A DNA stretch of 64,000 nucleotides, from assembly GCF_020447315.1 (NCBI RefSeq), contig NZ_JAJADQ010000007.1, positions 1 through 64,000 of the forward strand, given 5' to 3'. Below the pieces are notes generated by a model, which saw only the letters and a program-made list of their open reading frames with translations, was not told the DNA's origin and did not search any database. Positions 43,902 through 54,185 of this stretch are shown here, piece by piece. The stretch comes from Hymenobacter nitidus (GTDB lineage: Bacteria > Bacteroidota > Bacteroidia > Cytophagales > Hymenobacteraceae). Made by a program: the position numbers and the translations under genes. Position 1 is the first letter of the stretch, and each line of letters starts with the position of its first letter.

Positions 43902-44336
43902 ATGCTGCTTAAGCTCCTGTTTCTCAACTTTGCCCTGGCTTGTTACCTCACCGGCGTAATCTGGACGGTGCAGCTGGTACACTACCCCGGCTTTGCGCAG
44001 GTGCCGGCCGCGGGCTTTGGGGCGTTTCACCAAGCCCACCTGCGGCGTATGGGCTGGGTGGTGCTGGCGCCCATGGTGGCCGAACTGCTGCTGGCCACCG
44101 GGCTGGGCTGGGCTGGGCGGGAGGTGCTGGGGGCGGCCGGGTGGTGGAGCCTGGTGCTGGTGGTCGGCATCTGGGCGGCCACGTTCTTCGTTTCGGTGCC
44201 GTTTCACAACCGCCTGGGCCAGGAAGGATATAATTACGTGGCCATCGACGGGCTGGTGCGCACCAACTGGCTGCGCACCCTGGCCTGGACCCTGCGGCTG
44301 CTGCTGTTGGGGTGGCTGCTCTGGCAGCGGCTGTAG
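43902..44336 (+). CDS. Small integral membrane protein of unknown function
   Basis: 144 residues from the ATG at 43902 (MLLKLLFLNFALACYL); upstream codons come from the repeat element. Four membrane helices are predicted near residues 5-24, 47-68, 76-96 and 118-138. The conserved-looking part YLTGVIWTVQLVHYPGFAQV, then FGAFHQAHLRRMGWVVLAPM, recurs in Bacteroidota membrane proteins, possibly the DUF1772 type. Cytoplasmic or periplasmic role unknown. It is followed by arfB after 48 bases with a promoter-like element between. Confidence 0.75.
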   Translation: MLLKLLFLNFALACYLTGVIWTVQLVHYPGFAQVPAAGFGAFHQAHLRRMGWVVLAPMVAELLLATGLGWAGREVLGAAGWWSLVLVVGIWAATFFVSVPFHNRLGQEGYNYVAIDGLVRTNWLRTLAWTLRLLLLGWLLWQRL

Positions 44337-44351
44337 CCAGAGCTGAGCGTG

Positions 44352-44359
44352 TAACTTTG
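44352..44359 (+). promoter_or_regulatory. Predicted -7 promoter element of arfB
   Basis: TAACTTTG is a full match to TAnnTTTG, 25 bases upstream of the arfB ATG at 44385. No clear TTG partner about 20 bases upstream. Confidence 0.45.
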
Positions 44360-44384
44360 CGGCTTGCCCGCCGTTCCTTTGCCC

Positions 44385-44792
44385 ATGCTGCCACCCGCCG
44401 ACGCCTTTCTGCCCGAACTCCAGTTTCAGACCAGCCGCAGCAGCGGGCCGGGCGGACAAAACGTGAACAAGGTCGAATCCAGGGTGGAAGTGCGCTTTCA
44501 TATCGGCAGCTCCCAGCTGCTCACGGACGAGCAGAAGCAGACGCTGCTGGCAAAGCTGGCCTCCAAGCTAACTACCGAAGGCGAGCTGCTGCTCACGGCC
44601 CAGGAAGACCGCAGCCAGCTGCGCAACAAGGAAATCGTGGTGCAGAAATTTCACGAGCTGCTGCGCACGGCCCTGCACAAGCCCAAAGCCCGCAAAGCCA
44701 CCAAGCCCAGCAAAGGTGCCGTGCGCAAGCGCCTGGAATCCAAGAAAAAGCACGGCGAGAAAAAGGCCGGCCGCGGCAAGCTGGATTTTTAG
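44385..44792 (+). CDS. arfB: Alternative ribosome-rescue factor ArfB (peptidyl-tRNA hydrolase)
   Basis: 135 residues from the ATG at 44385; the frame opens at 44364 but the second ATG fits the family better. The catalytic GGQ lies at residues 23-25 in RSSGPGGQNVNKVES, and the Lys/Arg-rich C-terminal tail (KAVRKR to KKHGEKKAGRGKLDF) is the part that enters the empty mRNA channel of a stalled ribosome. ArfB then hydrolyses the peptidyl-tRNA. Length is normal. Convergent with the next gene, four bases apart. Confidence 0.94.
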   Translation: MLPPADAFLPELQFQTSRSSGPGGQNVNKVESRVEVRFHIGSSQLLTDEQKQTLLAKLASKLTTEGELLLTAQEDRSQLRNKEIVVQKFHELLRTALHKPKARKATKPSKGAVRKRLESKKKHGEKKAGRGKLDF

Positions 44793-44796
44793 CAGC

Positions 44797-45513
44797 CTAG
44801 TTCAAATCAAGCCCAAACAGCACCCCAAACCATGGCTTGCGCTGATAAATCCAGTGGCGGCCGTCGGGGCCGAGCAGCTGGTCAAAGCCCACGGCCAGGC
44901 CCAGGTTGAAGATGCGCGCATCGTAGATGGTGGCGGCCCCGGCGTGCACCACAAAGCCTTCGTACTCAGCCACACGGCTTTGCTGCCCGGTCACGTCCGG
45001 ATTCACGATGGTAGAGCCCAGCCCGGTAAACAGGCCGTAGCCCAGGCCCACCGTCCGGATCTGGGGCACCTGGTGGCCGTTGAGCAGCTTGCGGCCGTTC
45101 ACGTGGTAGAAATCCAGGCGGCGGCCAAAGTACAGGGCTGCGTTGAAGTTGGTGTTGAGCTGCACCGGCACCGGGCCCCGCGGTGGCCGGGCCTTGAAGG
45201 GAATGGTGAATACGTCGAGGTCAAACTTGCGGTCCAGCAGCACCAGGTGCTTGCCCGGCTGCACGGCGTAGGCGAAGCGGCGGGGCAGGCCGGCCGCTTC
45301 GGGTTGGGCCAGAAACGTGAGCGAATCCTGAACCTGCTCCACGTAAAAGGCCTTTTCTGAGCCTACGGTTGCGGCCAGAGCAGGGTCGTTGGTATCGAAA
45401 AACTGGTAGTCGCCGGGCTCCAGCGTGGGCAGGTGGCCCACGGCGGCGCAGCCGGCCAGCAGGCCCTGCAAGCCAAACAGCGCGGCGACGAAACAAAAGC
45501 GTGGAATCGGCAT
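44797..45513 (-). CDS. Lipoprotein of unknown function
   Basis: 238 residues with a lipoprotein signal ending LLAGCAAVGH (Cys about residue 22). The mature part contains a lipocalin-like run of strands: DYQFFDTNDP, AGLPRRFAYAVQPGKHLVLLD, VQLNTNFNAALYFGRRLDF and VGLGYGLFTGLGSTIVNPD, ending with WIYQRKPWFGVLFGLDLN. The last segment could be an outer membrane strand, so it may be a small barrel with a lipid anchor. No family recognised. It lies between arfB and corA. Confidence 0.7.
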   Translation of the reverse strand: MPIPRFCFVAALFGLQGLLAGCAAVGHLPTLEPGDYQFFDTNDPALAATVGSEKAFYVEQVQDSLTFLAQPEAAGLPRRFAYAVQPGKHLVLLDRKFDLDVFTIPFKARPPRGPVPVQLNTNFNAALYFGRRLDFYHVNGRKLLNGHQVPQIRTVGLGYGLFTGLGSTIVNPDVTGQQSRVAEYEGFVVHAGAATIYDARIFNLGLAVGFDQLLGPDGRHWIYQRKPWFGVLFGLDLN

Positions 45514-45576
45514 GGAAGAAAAATGCGGAAAAAGGGCCCAGGCTTCGGGTTTTTCCCGGCAATGATACGGGACGGT

Positions 45577-46497
45577 TTAAATCCAGCCCTTGCGCCGGAA
45601 CCAGGCGAAAATCCCGACTGAAATAACCAGCATAGCTACCATGGCGCCGGGGTAGCCCAGCTTCCAGGTCAGCTCAGGCATGTACTCGAAGTTCATGCCG
45701 TATATGCCCGCAATGAAGGTCAGGGGCAGAAAGAAGGCCGAAAACACCGTGAGTACGCGCATGGCCTCGTTGGTGCGCTGCGACGACAACGACAAATACA
45801 GGTTCATCAGGTTGGTGGCCGCGCCGTCGAGCTGCTGGTAGAGCGTTTCTACCTTCACCTGCAAGTCCTGGGTGTCCTGCAGCAGGGTCGAGTCGGTGGT
45901 CGAGGAGGTTAGCGTCTGCCGGCGCAGCATAGTCATGATGTCGCGGGTGAGCAGCAGCAGCTGCTTGGCGGCCGAGGCCTTGCGCTTCAGAAAGTACAGA
46001 CCCTGCAGAGCGTTGGGCACTTCGCGCTTCAGAAATATCTCGGCCTCGTAGTCGTCCAGCTCCTTGGTCAGCACCAGGGCGGGCTGCACGAAGCTGTTCA
46101 GGGCGTAGCGCACCAGGTGCACGGCCACCTCGGCGGGCGAAATGCACTCCTGCCCCGGCGACTGCGCCACTCGTTTCAACTGGCTTAGCACGGGGTGGGC
46201 GCGGCGGTGCACCGTAATGAGGTAGTCGGCGGCGTAGAACACGGCAATCTTGGTGCTCAGCTCCTGAATCGTGTCGGCCTCGTTGTTTTCGGGCGTCACG
46301 AACACGCGCAGAATCACGAAGTTCAGGCCGTTGGTCGTTTCAAACTTGGGCAGGTGGGTGGGTTCCAAGCAGTCGCGCACCAGCGAATCGGGCAGGTCGT
46401 AACGCTCAGCCACGGCCTGCAGCTCGGCCGCCGAAGGGTTGGTAATGTCGAGCCAGGCGAAGTGGCACTCCTGCTTGGTGAGAAGATCTTCGGTCAT
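45577..46497 (-). CDS. corA: CorA family divalent metal transporter
   Basis: 306 residues from the ATG at 46497 (MTEDLLTKQECHFAWLDI). A cytoplasmic alpha/beta N-domain and long coiled helices (about residues 160-245) precede two membrane helices. The gate motif Tyr-Gly-Met-Asn is at about residue 267 (GIYGMNFEYMPEL), with the EYMPEL loop at the outer mouth. The C-terminus WFRRKGWI is basic, as usual. It carries Mg2+ (and Co2+ or Ni2+) in. MgtE follows directly upstream on the same strand, a second unrelated Mg2+ transporter, separated by a hairpin. Confidence 0.94.
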   Translation of the reverse strand: MTEDLLTKQECHFAWLDITNPSAAELQAVAERYDLPDSLVRDCLEPTHLPKFETTNGLNFVILRVFVTPENNEADTIQELSTKIAVFYAADYLITVHRRAHPVLSQLKRVAQSPGQECISPAEVAVHLVRYALNSFVQPALVLTKELDDYEAEIFLKREVPNALQGLYFLKRKASAAKQLLLLTRDIMTMLRRQTLTSSTTDSTLLQDTQDLQVKVETLYQQLDGAATNLMNLYLSLSSQRTNEAMRVLTVFSAFFLPLTFIAGIYGMNFEYMPELTWKLGYPGAMVAMLVISVGIFAWFRRKGWI

Positions 46498-46554
46498 AAC
46501 AAGGAATAAGCAGTCGGCCCAGCCCGCAAGCGGAACCCTACCGTGCATACGCAG

Positions 46555-46580
46555 GAAAGGCGCAATGCTTTGCGCCTTTC
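46555..46580 (-). terminator. Hairpin between mgtE and corA
   Basis: Perfect 11-base stem GAAAGGCGCAA / TTGCGCCTTTC with a 4-base loop, 35 bases past the mgtE stop. No long T-run follows, so it may only attenuate transcription into corA. Confidence 0.6.
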
Positions 46581-46614
46581 GTTGGAGAAGTCAAATAACG
46601 GGCTGCCCGTTGGG

Positions 46615-48000
<1,386 letters not shown>

Positions 48001-48415
48001 GGAATAAGTCAGGAGGGAGGTGCTTCGCTAGGCAGCAGATTGAGTGAGTATTCGGCGCGCAAAAGTAGACCAAAAAAATGGCCCGGCCGCGCTGCTTTCC
48101 GTCATTTTTCCTAACGCCAAACCCAGCTCGGCAATTCCCGGGCCGCCGCACAAATCTTGCACTTATCGGCGTTGGGCCCCGCCCGGCCAGCTGAACCGTA
48201 CGGGGCCCGTACCACCGGCCCGCAGCAACTCAGCTGCGACGCTCCACGGGCCAAAGTCCCCAACCAAACCCCGGCCGGACTCGTCAAGGAAATGCCCGAA
48301 CGGGGCGCCTAGCACGGGCAAGGGCAAAATCAGTAGCCCGGGGCTTTCCTCAGGCCGTTCCCGTGCGCATTTCAATATCCCGTGTACATTTGGCTCCTGC
48401 TTACCCTTGTTTCTT
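48001..48415. other. Intergenic region between divergent mgtE and peptidase genes
   Basis: About 415 bases. A -7 promoter element lies near its right end (separate entry). A 372-base frame before 48416 is open but Pro/Arg-rich and unlike a real protein. No Mg2+ riboswitch fold or repeat was recognised. Confidence 0.4.
48385..48392 (+). promoter_or_regulatory. Predicted -7 promoter element
   Basis: TACATTTG, a full match to TAnnTTTG, 24 bases upstream of the ATG at 48416. Confidence 0.5.
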
Positions 48416-49228
48416 ATGTCCCAGTCGTCCGTGCCCCCGCTTGGAACCCTCGTTGCCCTTGGGGGTGGCGATGATGATGCCCTGTTGGCCCTGCTCTGCG
48501 ACATGCTGCCCAGCCCCGAGGCCAGCGTTATTATTCTGGCCATGGCCGCCAGCGACGATACCGAGACGGCCAAAAACTACACCCGGGCCTTGCGCGAGCT
48601 GGGCTGCACCAATGTCAGTCACGTCAAGATAGACGAGCGCCACTCGGCCGACAAGCCCGCCTCGCTGCGGCGCCTACGCGAAGCCCGGCTGGTATTCTTC
48701 ACCGGCGGCGACCAGGAAATGATAACCGAGTTTCTGCGCGGCACCGAGTTTCTGCGGGAGCTTACGCGCCTGTACCAGACGGAGCCCGAGTTTATCATTG
48801 CCGGTACCAGCGCCGGGGCATCGGTGCTGCCCGAGCACATGCTGGTGGCCGGCTACGGCTGGCGGGCCCTGCGCAAGGGCGGCATCCGCACCGACCATGG
48901 CCTGGGCCTGCTCCGCAACGTGCTCATCGACCAGCACTTCGTGGAGCGCGGCCGTTTCGGGCGCCTGGCTCACGCCCTGCTGGCCCACTCCCTGTGCTTG
49001 GGCCTGGGCCTGGCCGAAGAAACGGGCATTATTATCCGCCACGGGCAGGAAGCCGAAGTGTTCGGCGACGGCGTGGTGATGGTCGTGGATGGGCAACACC
49101 TGCAGGGCAACAACCTGGGCCGCATCGGCCGCGGGGAACCCGTGGCCGCCCAGGATTTTCGGGTACACCTGCTCGTCAGCGGGCAGCGCCTGAACCTAGA
49201 GACGCGGCGCGTAATGAATGAGGAATAA
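48416..49228 (+). CDS. Cyanophycinase-like serine peptidase (S51 family)
   Basis: 270 residues from the ATG at 48416 (MSQSSVPPLGTLVALGGGDD); the upstream open frame is rejected. The nucleophile elbow IAGTSAGASVLPEHM near residue 138 is the S51 signature, and FFTGGDQEMI precedes it by about 40 residues. GLGLAEETGIII is the equivalent of the GIDE loop, with Glu instead of Asp. The enzyme would split aspartyl or isoaspartyl dipeptides from cyanophycin, or act as peptidase E. No cyanophycin synthetase gene is in the window, so the substrate is open. It has a good promoter element 24 bases upstream. Confidence 0.9.
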   Translation: MSQSSVPPLGTLVALGGGDDDALLALLCDMLPSPEASVIILAMAASDDTETAKNYTRALRELGCTNVSHVKIDERHSADKPASLRRLREARLVFFTGGDQEMITEFLRGTEFLRELTRLYQTEPEFIIAGTSAGASVLPEHMLVAGYGWRALRKGGIRTDHGLGLLRNVLIDQHFVERGRFGRLAHALLAHSLCLGLGLAEETGIIIRHGQEAEVFGDGVVMVVDGQHLQGNNLGRIGRGEPVAAQDFRVHLLVSGQRLNLETRRVMNEE

Positions 49229-49360
49229 TGAGTACATTTTTCCATGATTTCTCAACCACGGAAAACGGGCGTAAATTAGTCGGCACGCCTACTACTTAAT
49301 TCGTTTTTCTCCCTACATTTAGTCCCAACAACCCTACATTCTCACCCTTTTCTCCTTTTT

Positions 49361-50656
49361 ATGAATCTAAAAACTCTACTCCTCGCGGGTGGTGCGCTAC
49401 TCTCGGGTACGGCAGCTTCGGCGGGTGGCTTCCAAGTGTCGCTGGCCGGGATAAAGAACAACGGCATGGGCGGCGTAGGTGTAGGCCTCTCCCTCGACCA
49501 GGCGGCTATGTTCTACAACCCCGGGGCTCTGGCTATGGTGCGGGAGCGGGGCGTACAGATTGGGGGCAATGCCACCTTCGCCCGCAGCGCCTTCCGCTCG
49601 CAGTTTGGCGGCGAGCAGCGCGAGCTGCGCAACTCGGTGGTAACGCCCTTCAGCGTTTTCGCCGGCTTCGGCTCCAGCGACAACAAGTTTGCCGCCGGTA
49701 TTGCCATCTACACGCCTTTCGGCAGCAAGCTGCAGTACGCCGATGGCTGGGAAGGCCGTTTCTCCCTGACCGACATTGATCTGAAGTCCATCTTCGTGCA
49801 GCCCACGGTGAGCTATGCCATTACCGACCAGCTGAGCGTAGGTGGTGGCCTGGTGATTCTGGCCTACGGCGCCGTAAACCTGCAGCGCGATATTCCGATT
49901 GAAGGCCAGCCCGGCGTGCCCGGCCACGTAACCCTGGACGGCAAAGCCCTGACTAAAATCGGCTTCAACGGTGGTATCTACTACAAGCCTACCGACAAGC
50001 TCAGCATCGGGGCCAGCTACCGCTCCCGCATCGATGCTACCGTAGACGGCGGCGAGGTAGAGTTCAAGAACGTGCCCACCTCGGTGGGTGCCCGCTTCAC
50101 GGCTACCGAATTCGACGTGACGTTGCCCCTGCCCGCCACGACCAGCCTGGGCGTGGGCTTCATGCCCAGCGAAAAGCTGACCGTAGCCCTCGACGTGAAT
50201 TACGTGCAGTGGAGTGCTTATAAGTCGCTTGACTTCAAATTCCGGGGCAACAACGGTGCTGGTGGCCTGGTGGCTCCTTCGGGCCAGGTAGGTGGCGTTA
50301 CGTCCAGCTCCTCGCGCCGCGAGTACGAGGATGCCTTCACCTTCCGCCTCGGTGGTCAGTACCAGCTCACGGACGCGTTTACCGTGCGTGCCGGTGGCTC
50401 CTACGATCTGTCGCCGGTGAAAGACGGCTTCGTGACTCCCGAAACGCCCGATGCCAACCGCCTGGGCCTCACCGCCGGTATTTCGTACAAAGTGAATGAC
50501 CGTTTTGGCGTGGACGTTTCCACGCAGTTTATCGACCTGCAGGAGCGCACCCAGACCCAGGATGAGCTGACGGCGGCCGGTACTGTCGACCGGGTTGCCG
50601 GTACGTACAAAACGCGGATCGTCATCCCCGGTATTGGCTTCAACTACACTTTCTAA
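49361..50656 (+). CDS. OmpP1/FadL/TodX family outer membrane transporter
   Basis: 431 residues with a signal peptide (MNLKTLLLAGGALLSGTAAS). FadL landmarks are the N-terminal hatch SLDQAAMFYNPGALAMVRER and many amphipathic strands, with a 14-strand barrel predicted, ending GIGFNYTF with terminal Phe. FadL-type channels admit hydrophobic compounds such as fatty acids by lateral diffusion. It is followed after 21 bases by an SGNH lipoprotein gene, probably in the same operon; that hydrolase may release the fatty acids. The pairing is common in the phylum. Confidence 0.93.
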   Translation: MNLKTLLLAGGALLSGTAASAGGFQVSLAGIKNNGMGGVGVGLSLDQAAMFYNPGALAMVRERGVQIGGNATFARSAFRSQFGGEQRELRNSVVTPFSVFAGFGSSDNKFAAGIAIYTPFGSKLQYADGWEGRFSLTDIDLKSIFVQPTVSYAITDQLSVGGGLVILAYGAVNLQRDIPIEGQPGVPGHVTLDGKALTKIGFNGGIYYKPTDKLSIGASYRSRIDATVDGGEVEFKNVPTSVGARFTATEFDVTLPLPATTSLGVGFMPSEKLTVALDVNYVQWSAYKSLDFKFRGNNGAGGLVAPSGQVGGVTSSSSRREYEDAFTFRLGGQYQLTDAFTVRAGGSYDLSPVKDGFVTPETPDANRLGLTAGISYKVNDRFGVDVSTQFIDLQERTQTQDELTAAGTVDRVAGTYKTRIVIPGIGFNYTF

Positions 50657-50677
50657 CGCCTCTTCCCACCAACTCAT

Positions 50678-52150
50678 ATGAACACATTTTTGCTCAAGAA
50701 AGGGACGCCGGCACTAGCCCTGCTCGGCTTGGCCCTGGCGGGGTGCCAACCCGACATTGATGCCCCCGGCATCGACAAAGGCTCGGCTGACTTCACCAAG
50801 TACGTGGCCGTTGGTAACTCGCTGACCGCTGGCTTCGGCGACGGTGGCCTGTACCGCGAAGGTCAGCTGAACTCGTACCCTAACATTCTGGCGGGCCAGT
50901 TTAAAGCAGCTGGCGGTGGCGACTTCACGCAGCCATTGTTCACGGAAGCTCAGCTGAACGGCTCGGGGTATCTGCGCTTTACCGGCTTCGGCGCTACGGG
51001 CTCCCCGCTCACGGTCAACGTGACCAATAATCTGGCTGTTGTTGGGGCTGTACCGACGCGTGCGGGCAATCAGTTCACTTATGCCAAGTACCTCGACCCC
51101 ATTAATAACCTGGGCGTGCCCGGTATCCGGATGTCCGACATTGAGACGCCAGGTTTTGGGAATACTGCCCTGAATGGGGGTACCTTTTTGGCTCCAACGC
51201 CGATTTTTAACTCGTACTTCGAGCGGATCACGCCGGCGGGCAGCAACCAGACATACCGGCAGCGGGTAGCCGCTTCGGCGCCGACCTTCTTCACCTTCTG
51301 GCTGGGCAACAACGATGTGCTGGGCTTCGCTACGGCCGGTGCCGCCGCCAGCTCCCTTACGCCCATTGCTGACTTCACGCGCCTAGCCAACGGTATTCTG
51401 GACGATCTGACGGCCAACGGCGCCAAAGGCGTGGTAGCCACCATTCCGGATGTAACCAACGTGCCGTTTTTCACCACGGTGGGCCCCAGCTTCCGGGCCA
51501 GCCTACCCGCTACTGCCAGCGTCGTTGTTACCACTGGTCCGGTCTTCACGGGCACGGGCGCACCTACCCGCAAGACGATTCCGCGGGATGATATCCGGGA
51601 TGCCAATGGCAACGGCAAGCAGCTGTTCACGCTCACGGCTTCGCCGTATGTAACCTTGTATGGCCGCACCAACAACGGCAAAGCCTGGCGTGATGTGTAT
51701 GCCCAGGCCCGGCCTTCGCTGCCACCGAATGTCGATCTGCGCCTCTTCTTGACGGTGAATGGTATTGACACGACCAAAGCATTTGGAGCCAGCACCGAAA
51801 ATCCGATGCCGAGCACCTTGGTGCTGGATGATCTGGAGCAGCCCGCTGTTCTGGCCCGCACCACGGCCTTCAACGACGCGCTGAAGAGCAAAGCCAACGA
51901 AAAAGGCCTGGCTATTTTCGACGCCAACCAGTTCTTCGCCGAAGTTGCCGCGCGTGGGTTTGCCATCAACGGAACGAATAACACGGCCGGCTTTATTGCC
52001 GGTAACCTCTTCTCGCTGGACGGCGTGCACCCCACGCCCCGTGGCTACGCGGTTATTGCCAACGAGATGATTAAGGCCATCAACGCCAAGTATGGCTCCA
52101 GCCTGCAGGCCGTGAACCCCAACGCTTACCGGGCCATTATCTTCCCGTAA
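50678..52150 (+). CDS. SGNH/GDSL hydrolase family lipoprotein
   Basis: 490 residues with lipobox LAGC (Cys about residue 23). The four SGNH blocks are visible: block I AVGNSLTAGFGDG near residue 45 (Ser), then Gly, block III WLGNNDVLGF near residue 210 (Asn), and block V LDGVHPTPRGYAV near the C-terminus (Asp-x-x-His). The insertion between blocks I and III is long, with Thr- and Phe-rich strands. Likely an esterase or lipase on the outer membrane. It begins 21 bases after fadL, suggesting hydrolysis and uptake in one operon; a terminator closes it. Confidence 0.92.
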   Translation: MNTFLLKKGTPALALLGLALAGCQPDIDAPGIDKGSADFTKYVAVGNSLTAGFGDGGLYREGQLNSYPNILAGQFKAAGGGDFTQPLFTEAQLNGSGYLRFTGFGATGSPLTVNVTNNLAVVGAVPTRAGNQFTYAKYLDPINNLGVPGIRMSDIETPGFGNTALNGGTFLAPTPIFNSYFERITPAGSNQTYRQRVAASAPTFFTFWLGNNDVLGFATAGAAASSLTPIADFTRLANGILDDLTANGAKGVVATIPDVTNVPFFTTVGPSFRASLPATASVVVTTGPVFTGTGAPTRKTIPRDDIRDANGNGKQLFTLTASPYVTLYGRTNNGKAWRDVYAQARPSLPPNVDLRLFLTVNGIDTTKAFGASTENPMPSTLVLDDLEQPAVLARTTAFNDALKSKANEKGLAIFDANQFFAEVAARGFAINGTNNTAGFIAGNLFSLDGVHPTPRGYAVIANEMIKAINAKYGSSLQAVNPNAYRAIIFP

Positions 52151-52174
52151 GTGTAACCGATTACGGTCTAGTAG

Positions 52175-52206
52175 AAAGGGCCTTTCCCAGCTGGGAAAGG
52201 CCCTTT
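52175..52206. terminator. Terminator after the fadL-lipase operon
   Basis: Perfect 16-base stem AAAGGGCCTTTCCCAG / CTGGGAAAGGCCCTTT with no loop bases, followed by TTCTTTTCC. Confidence 0.92.
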
Positions 52207-52384
52207 TTCTTTTCCTCCCGTTGCGAGGCGACTACGCAACCAGTGGTATCGGCTGCCATTCAGAGCTTGGCCGCAGACTCTGATGGTAGTTGGGTACATA
52301 TAAATGTGGTGCAGGAAAATATTGGAATATGTATAGCAAAGCGCTGATTGGGTGAAGCGTCACTTTATCATGTGACCCCACGTT

Positions 52385-52417
52385 TTTGCAGGGCGCTAAG
52401 GGAGGTGTCTACCTTTG
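52385..52417 (+). promoter_or_regulatory. Predicted Bacteroidota-type promoter for the 52492 gene
   Basis: TTTG (52385-52388), a 21-base spacer, TACCTTTG (52410-52417): a full match to both elements. It lies 74 bases upstream of the ATG at 52492, leaving a leader of about 65 bases. The rest of the 341-base gap 52151-52491 holds only the terminator. Confidence 0.65.
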
Positions 52418-52491
52418 TTTCGTGCTGAAGGACAAGAGTTTGGCAGCACACAAGTAGAGTTTTCCAACCTTCATAAACCCTTTCCCGCGCT

Positions 52492-52983
52492 ATGAAAACG
52501 CAATTCCGCTTACCCCTGCTCGCCCTGTTCGCTCTTACTGCCCTGGTCAGCTCCTGCAAGAAGGACAGCGAGAGTGAGCCGGCTCCCAAGGCCCAAACCA
52601 AAACCGAGCTGCTGTCGGGCAAAAACTGGGTGCTGACGGCCCAAACCGTGGACCCCGGCCTGGTAGACGACGACGGCAAAGTAGTAACCGACCTGTTTCC
52701 CTACATCGACGACTGCAACAAGGATGACCTGATGCGCTTTGAAACCGCCGGCAGCTGCACCCTGAACGAGGGCGCCTCGCGCTGCGTACCGACCGACCCG
52801 CAGCAGTACAGCGGCACCTGGTCGTTCGACAGCAACGAAACCGTTCTGAAAACCACCATGCAGGGTCTGGGCAGCAGCAGCTACAACATCATCGAGCTGA
52901 GCGACAAAACACTGAAAGTAAGTGGCGTCCGCAGTCTGGAAGGCGACACCTACCGCTTCACATACACCTACGCTAAAAAGTAA
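52492..52983 (+). CDS. Lipocalin-like lipoprotein, copy 1
   Basis: 163 residues. The lipobox LVSSC is followed by KKDSESEPAPKAQTKTELLS, an acidic/Lys tether. The domain (LSGKNWVLTAQTVDPGLVDD, then KDDLMRFETAGSCTLNEGAS and YSGTWSFDSNETVLKTT) fits the lipocalin-like PF13648 fold of Bacteroidota, eight strands with a ligand pocket. Ligand unknown. It is similar in order and motifs to the gene at 54186, and the two flank a reductase gene on the other strand, so a duplication is likely. A full promoter lies upstream, a terminator downstream. Confidence 0.85.
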   Translation: MKTQFRLPLLALFALTALVSSCKKDSESEPAPKAQTKTELLSGKNWVLTAQTVDPGLVDDDGKVVTDLFPYIDDCNKDDLMRFETAGSCTLNEGASRCVPTDPQQYSGTWSFDSNETVLKTTMQGLGSSSYNIIELSDKTLKVSGVRSLEGDTYRFTYTYAKK

Positions 52984-53001
52984 GAACGTCTGTTACGACG
53001 C

Positions 53002-53037
53002 AAAAAGGGAGCTTCTGCTGGCAGAAGCTCCCTTTTT
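53002..53037. terminator. Bidirectional terminator
   Basis: Stem AAAAAGGGAGCTTCTGC and complement, near perfect with a 2-base loop, between the converging lipoprotein and reductase genes. Confidence 0.92.
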
Positions 53038-53066
53038 ATGATAGGACGGCAAGTGACCAAGCTTGC

Positions 53067-54056
53067 TCAGGATACGTTTTGGGCTAGGCGGGCGGCAATG
53101 ACGGCGGCGTGGTGGCGCCCGTTCTCGATAAACCAGCGGCTGGTATTCAGCCCGCCGCAGACAGTGCCCGCCACGTACACGCCGGGCCGGTTGGTTTCCA
53201 GGGTTTCGGGGTGGTGCGTGGGAGTGCGGGCCGCGTCGTCCTGGAAGGAAACGCCCAGAGCTGCCAGCAGGGAGTAATCGGGCCGGTAGCCGGTGAGGGC
53301 GTAGATGAAGTCGGCGGACAAAGTGCTGGGGCCTTCGGGAGTGAGCACCGCCAGGCCGCTGGGGTCGATGCGCTGGATGGTGGTGGTGTAGAGGGCCCGG
53401 ATGCGGCCTTCGGCAATGCGGTTGAGCAGGTCGGGGCGAATCCAGTATTTCACCGAGTCGGATATGGCGGCGCCGCGCACCACGAGCGTAACCCGGGCGC
53501 CGGCTCGTACGAGCTGCAAGGCCGCTTTAGCCGCCGAGTTCTTGGCCCCGATGACCACCACGTGCTGCCCCATGTGGGCGTAGGGCTCTTTGTAGTAGTA
53601 GCTTACGTGGGGCGCATCTTCGCCCGGCACGCCTAGGCGGTTGGGCACGTCGAAAAAGCCGGTGGCAATGATGACGTAGCGCGTGGCCAGACGGCCTTTA
53701 TCCGTCACGACTTCGTAGGCGCCAGGTTCCCCGTCGAGGCGCAGCACCCGCTCGTAAAGGCGCAGGGTCAGCTTTTCGGACTGCGCCACGCGGCGGTAGT
53801 AGTCGAGGGCATCTTCGCGCAGGGGCTTGTAGTGGGCCGTAGGGAAAGGGTAGCCGCCAATTTCGAGCAGCTCGGGCGTCGAGAAAAACTCCATGTTGGT
53901 GGGGTAGCCCACCAGGGAGTTGACCAACGCTCCTTTGTCGACCACGCACACGCGCAGGCCGCGGCGCTGCACTTCCAGCGCGCAGGCCAGGCCCACGGGG
54001 CCCGCCCCAATGACAACGACGTCGAGGGGAGAAGTGGAAATCGGATGTTGACTCAT
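53067..54056 (-). CDS. YpdA/Bdr-type NADPH-dependent bacillithiol disulfide reductase
   Basis: 329 residues from the ATG at 54056 (MSQHPISTSPLDVVVIGAG). The FAD Rossmann motif GAGPVGLACALE is near the N-terminus, and a second nucleotide motif GAKNSAAKAALQL near residue 170 fits NADPH. The protein lacks a CxxC redox pair, as in YpdA, which reduces bacillithiol disulfide. A conserved Cys near residue 36 (RVCVVDKG) may be the reactive one. The family is known in Bacteroidota, some of which make bacillithiol, but no biosynthesis gene is in the window. It is flanked by two lipocalin-like lipoproteins on the other strand. Confidence 0.85.
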   Translation of the reverse strand: MSQHPISTSPLDVVVIGAGPVGLACALEVQRRGLRVCVVDKGALVNSLVGYPTNMEFFSTPELLEIGGYPFPTAHYKPLREDALDYYRRVAQSEKLTLRLYERVLRLDGEPGAYEVVTDKGRLATRYVIIATGFFDVPNRLGVPGEDAPHVSYYYKEPYAHMGQHVVVIGAKNSAAKAALQLVRAGARVTLVVRGAAISDSVKYWIRPDLLNRIAEGRIRALYTTTIQRIDPSGLAVLTPEGPSTLSADFIYALTGYRPDYSLLAALGVSFQDDAARTPTHHPETLETNRPGVYVAGTVCGGLNTSRWFIENGRHHAAVIAARLAQNVS

Positions 54057-54185
54057 AGTGGCTACTATACCATCAGATGCGGTGCAGTGTTTGGTCGAGC
54101 CCAACGGCTGCCGAGCCGAAAAGCTTGGTTACTAGGCCTAAAAGAGCTTAACTTGCTCCACACTTTTTTCAACTCCATTACTTTC

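Noticed and set aside
48044..48415. Upstream extension of the cyanophycinase-like frame
   Set aside because: Pro/Arg-rich and unlike any protein; the promoter element lies just before the chosen ATG.
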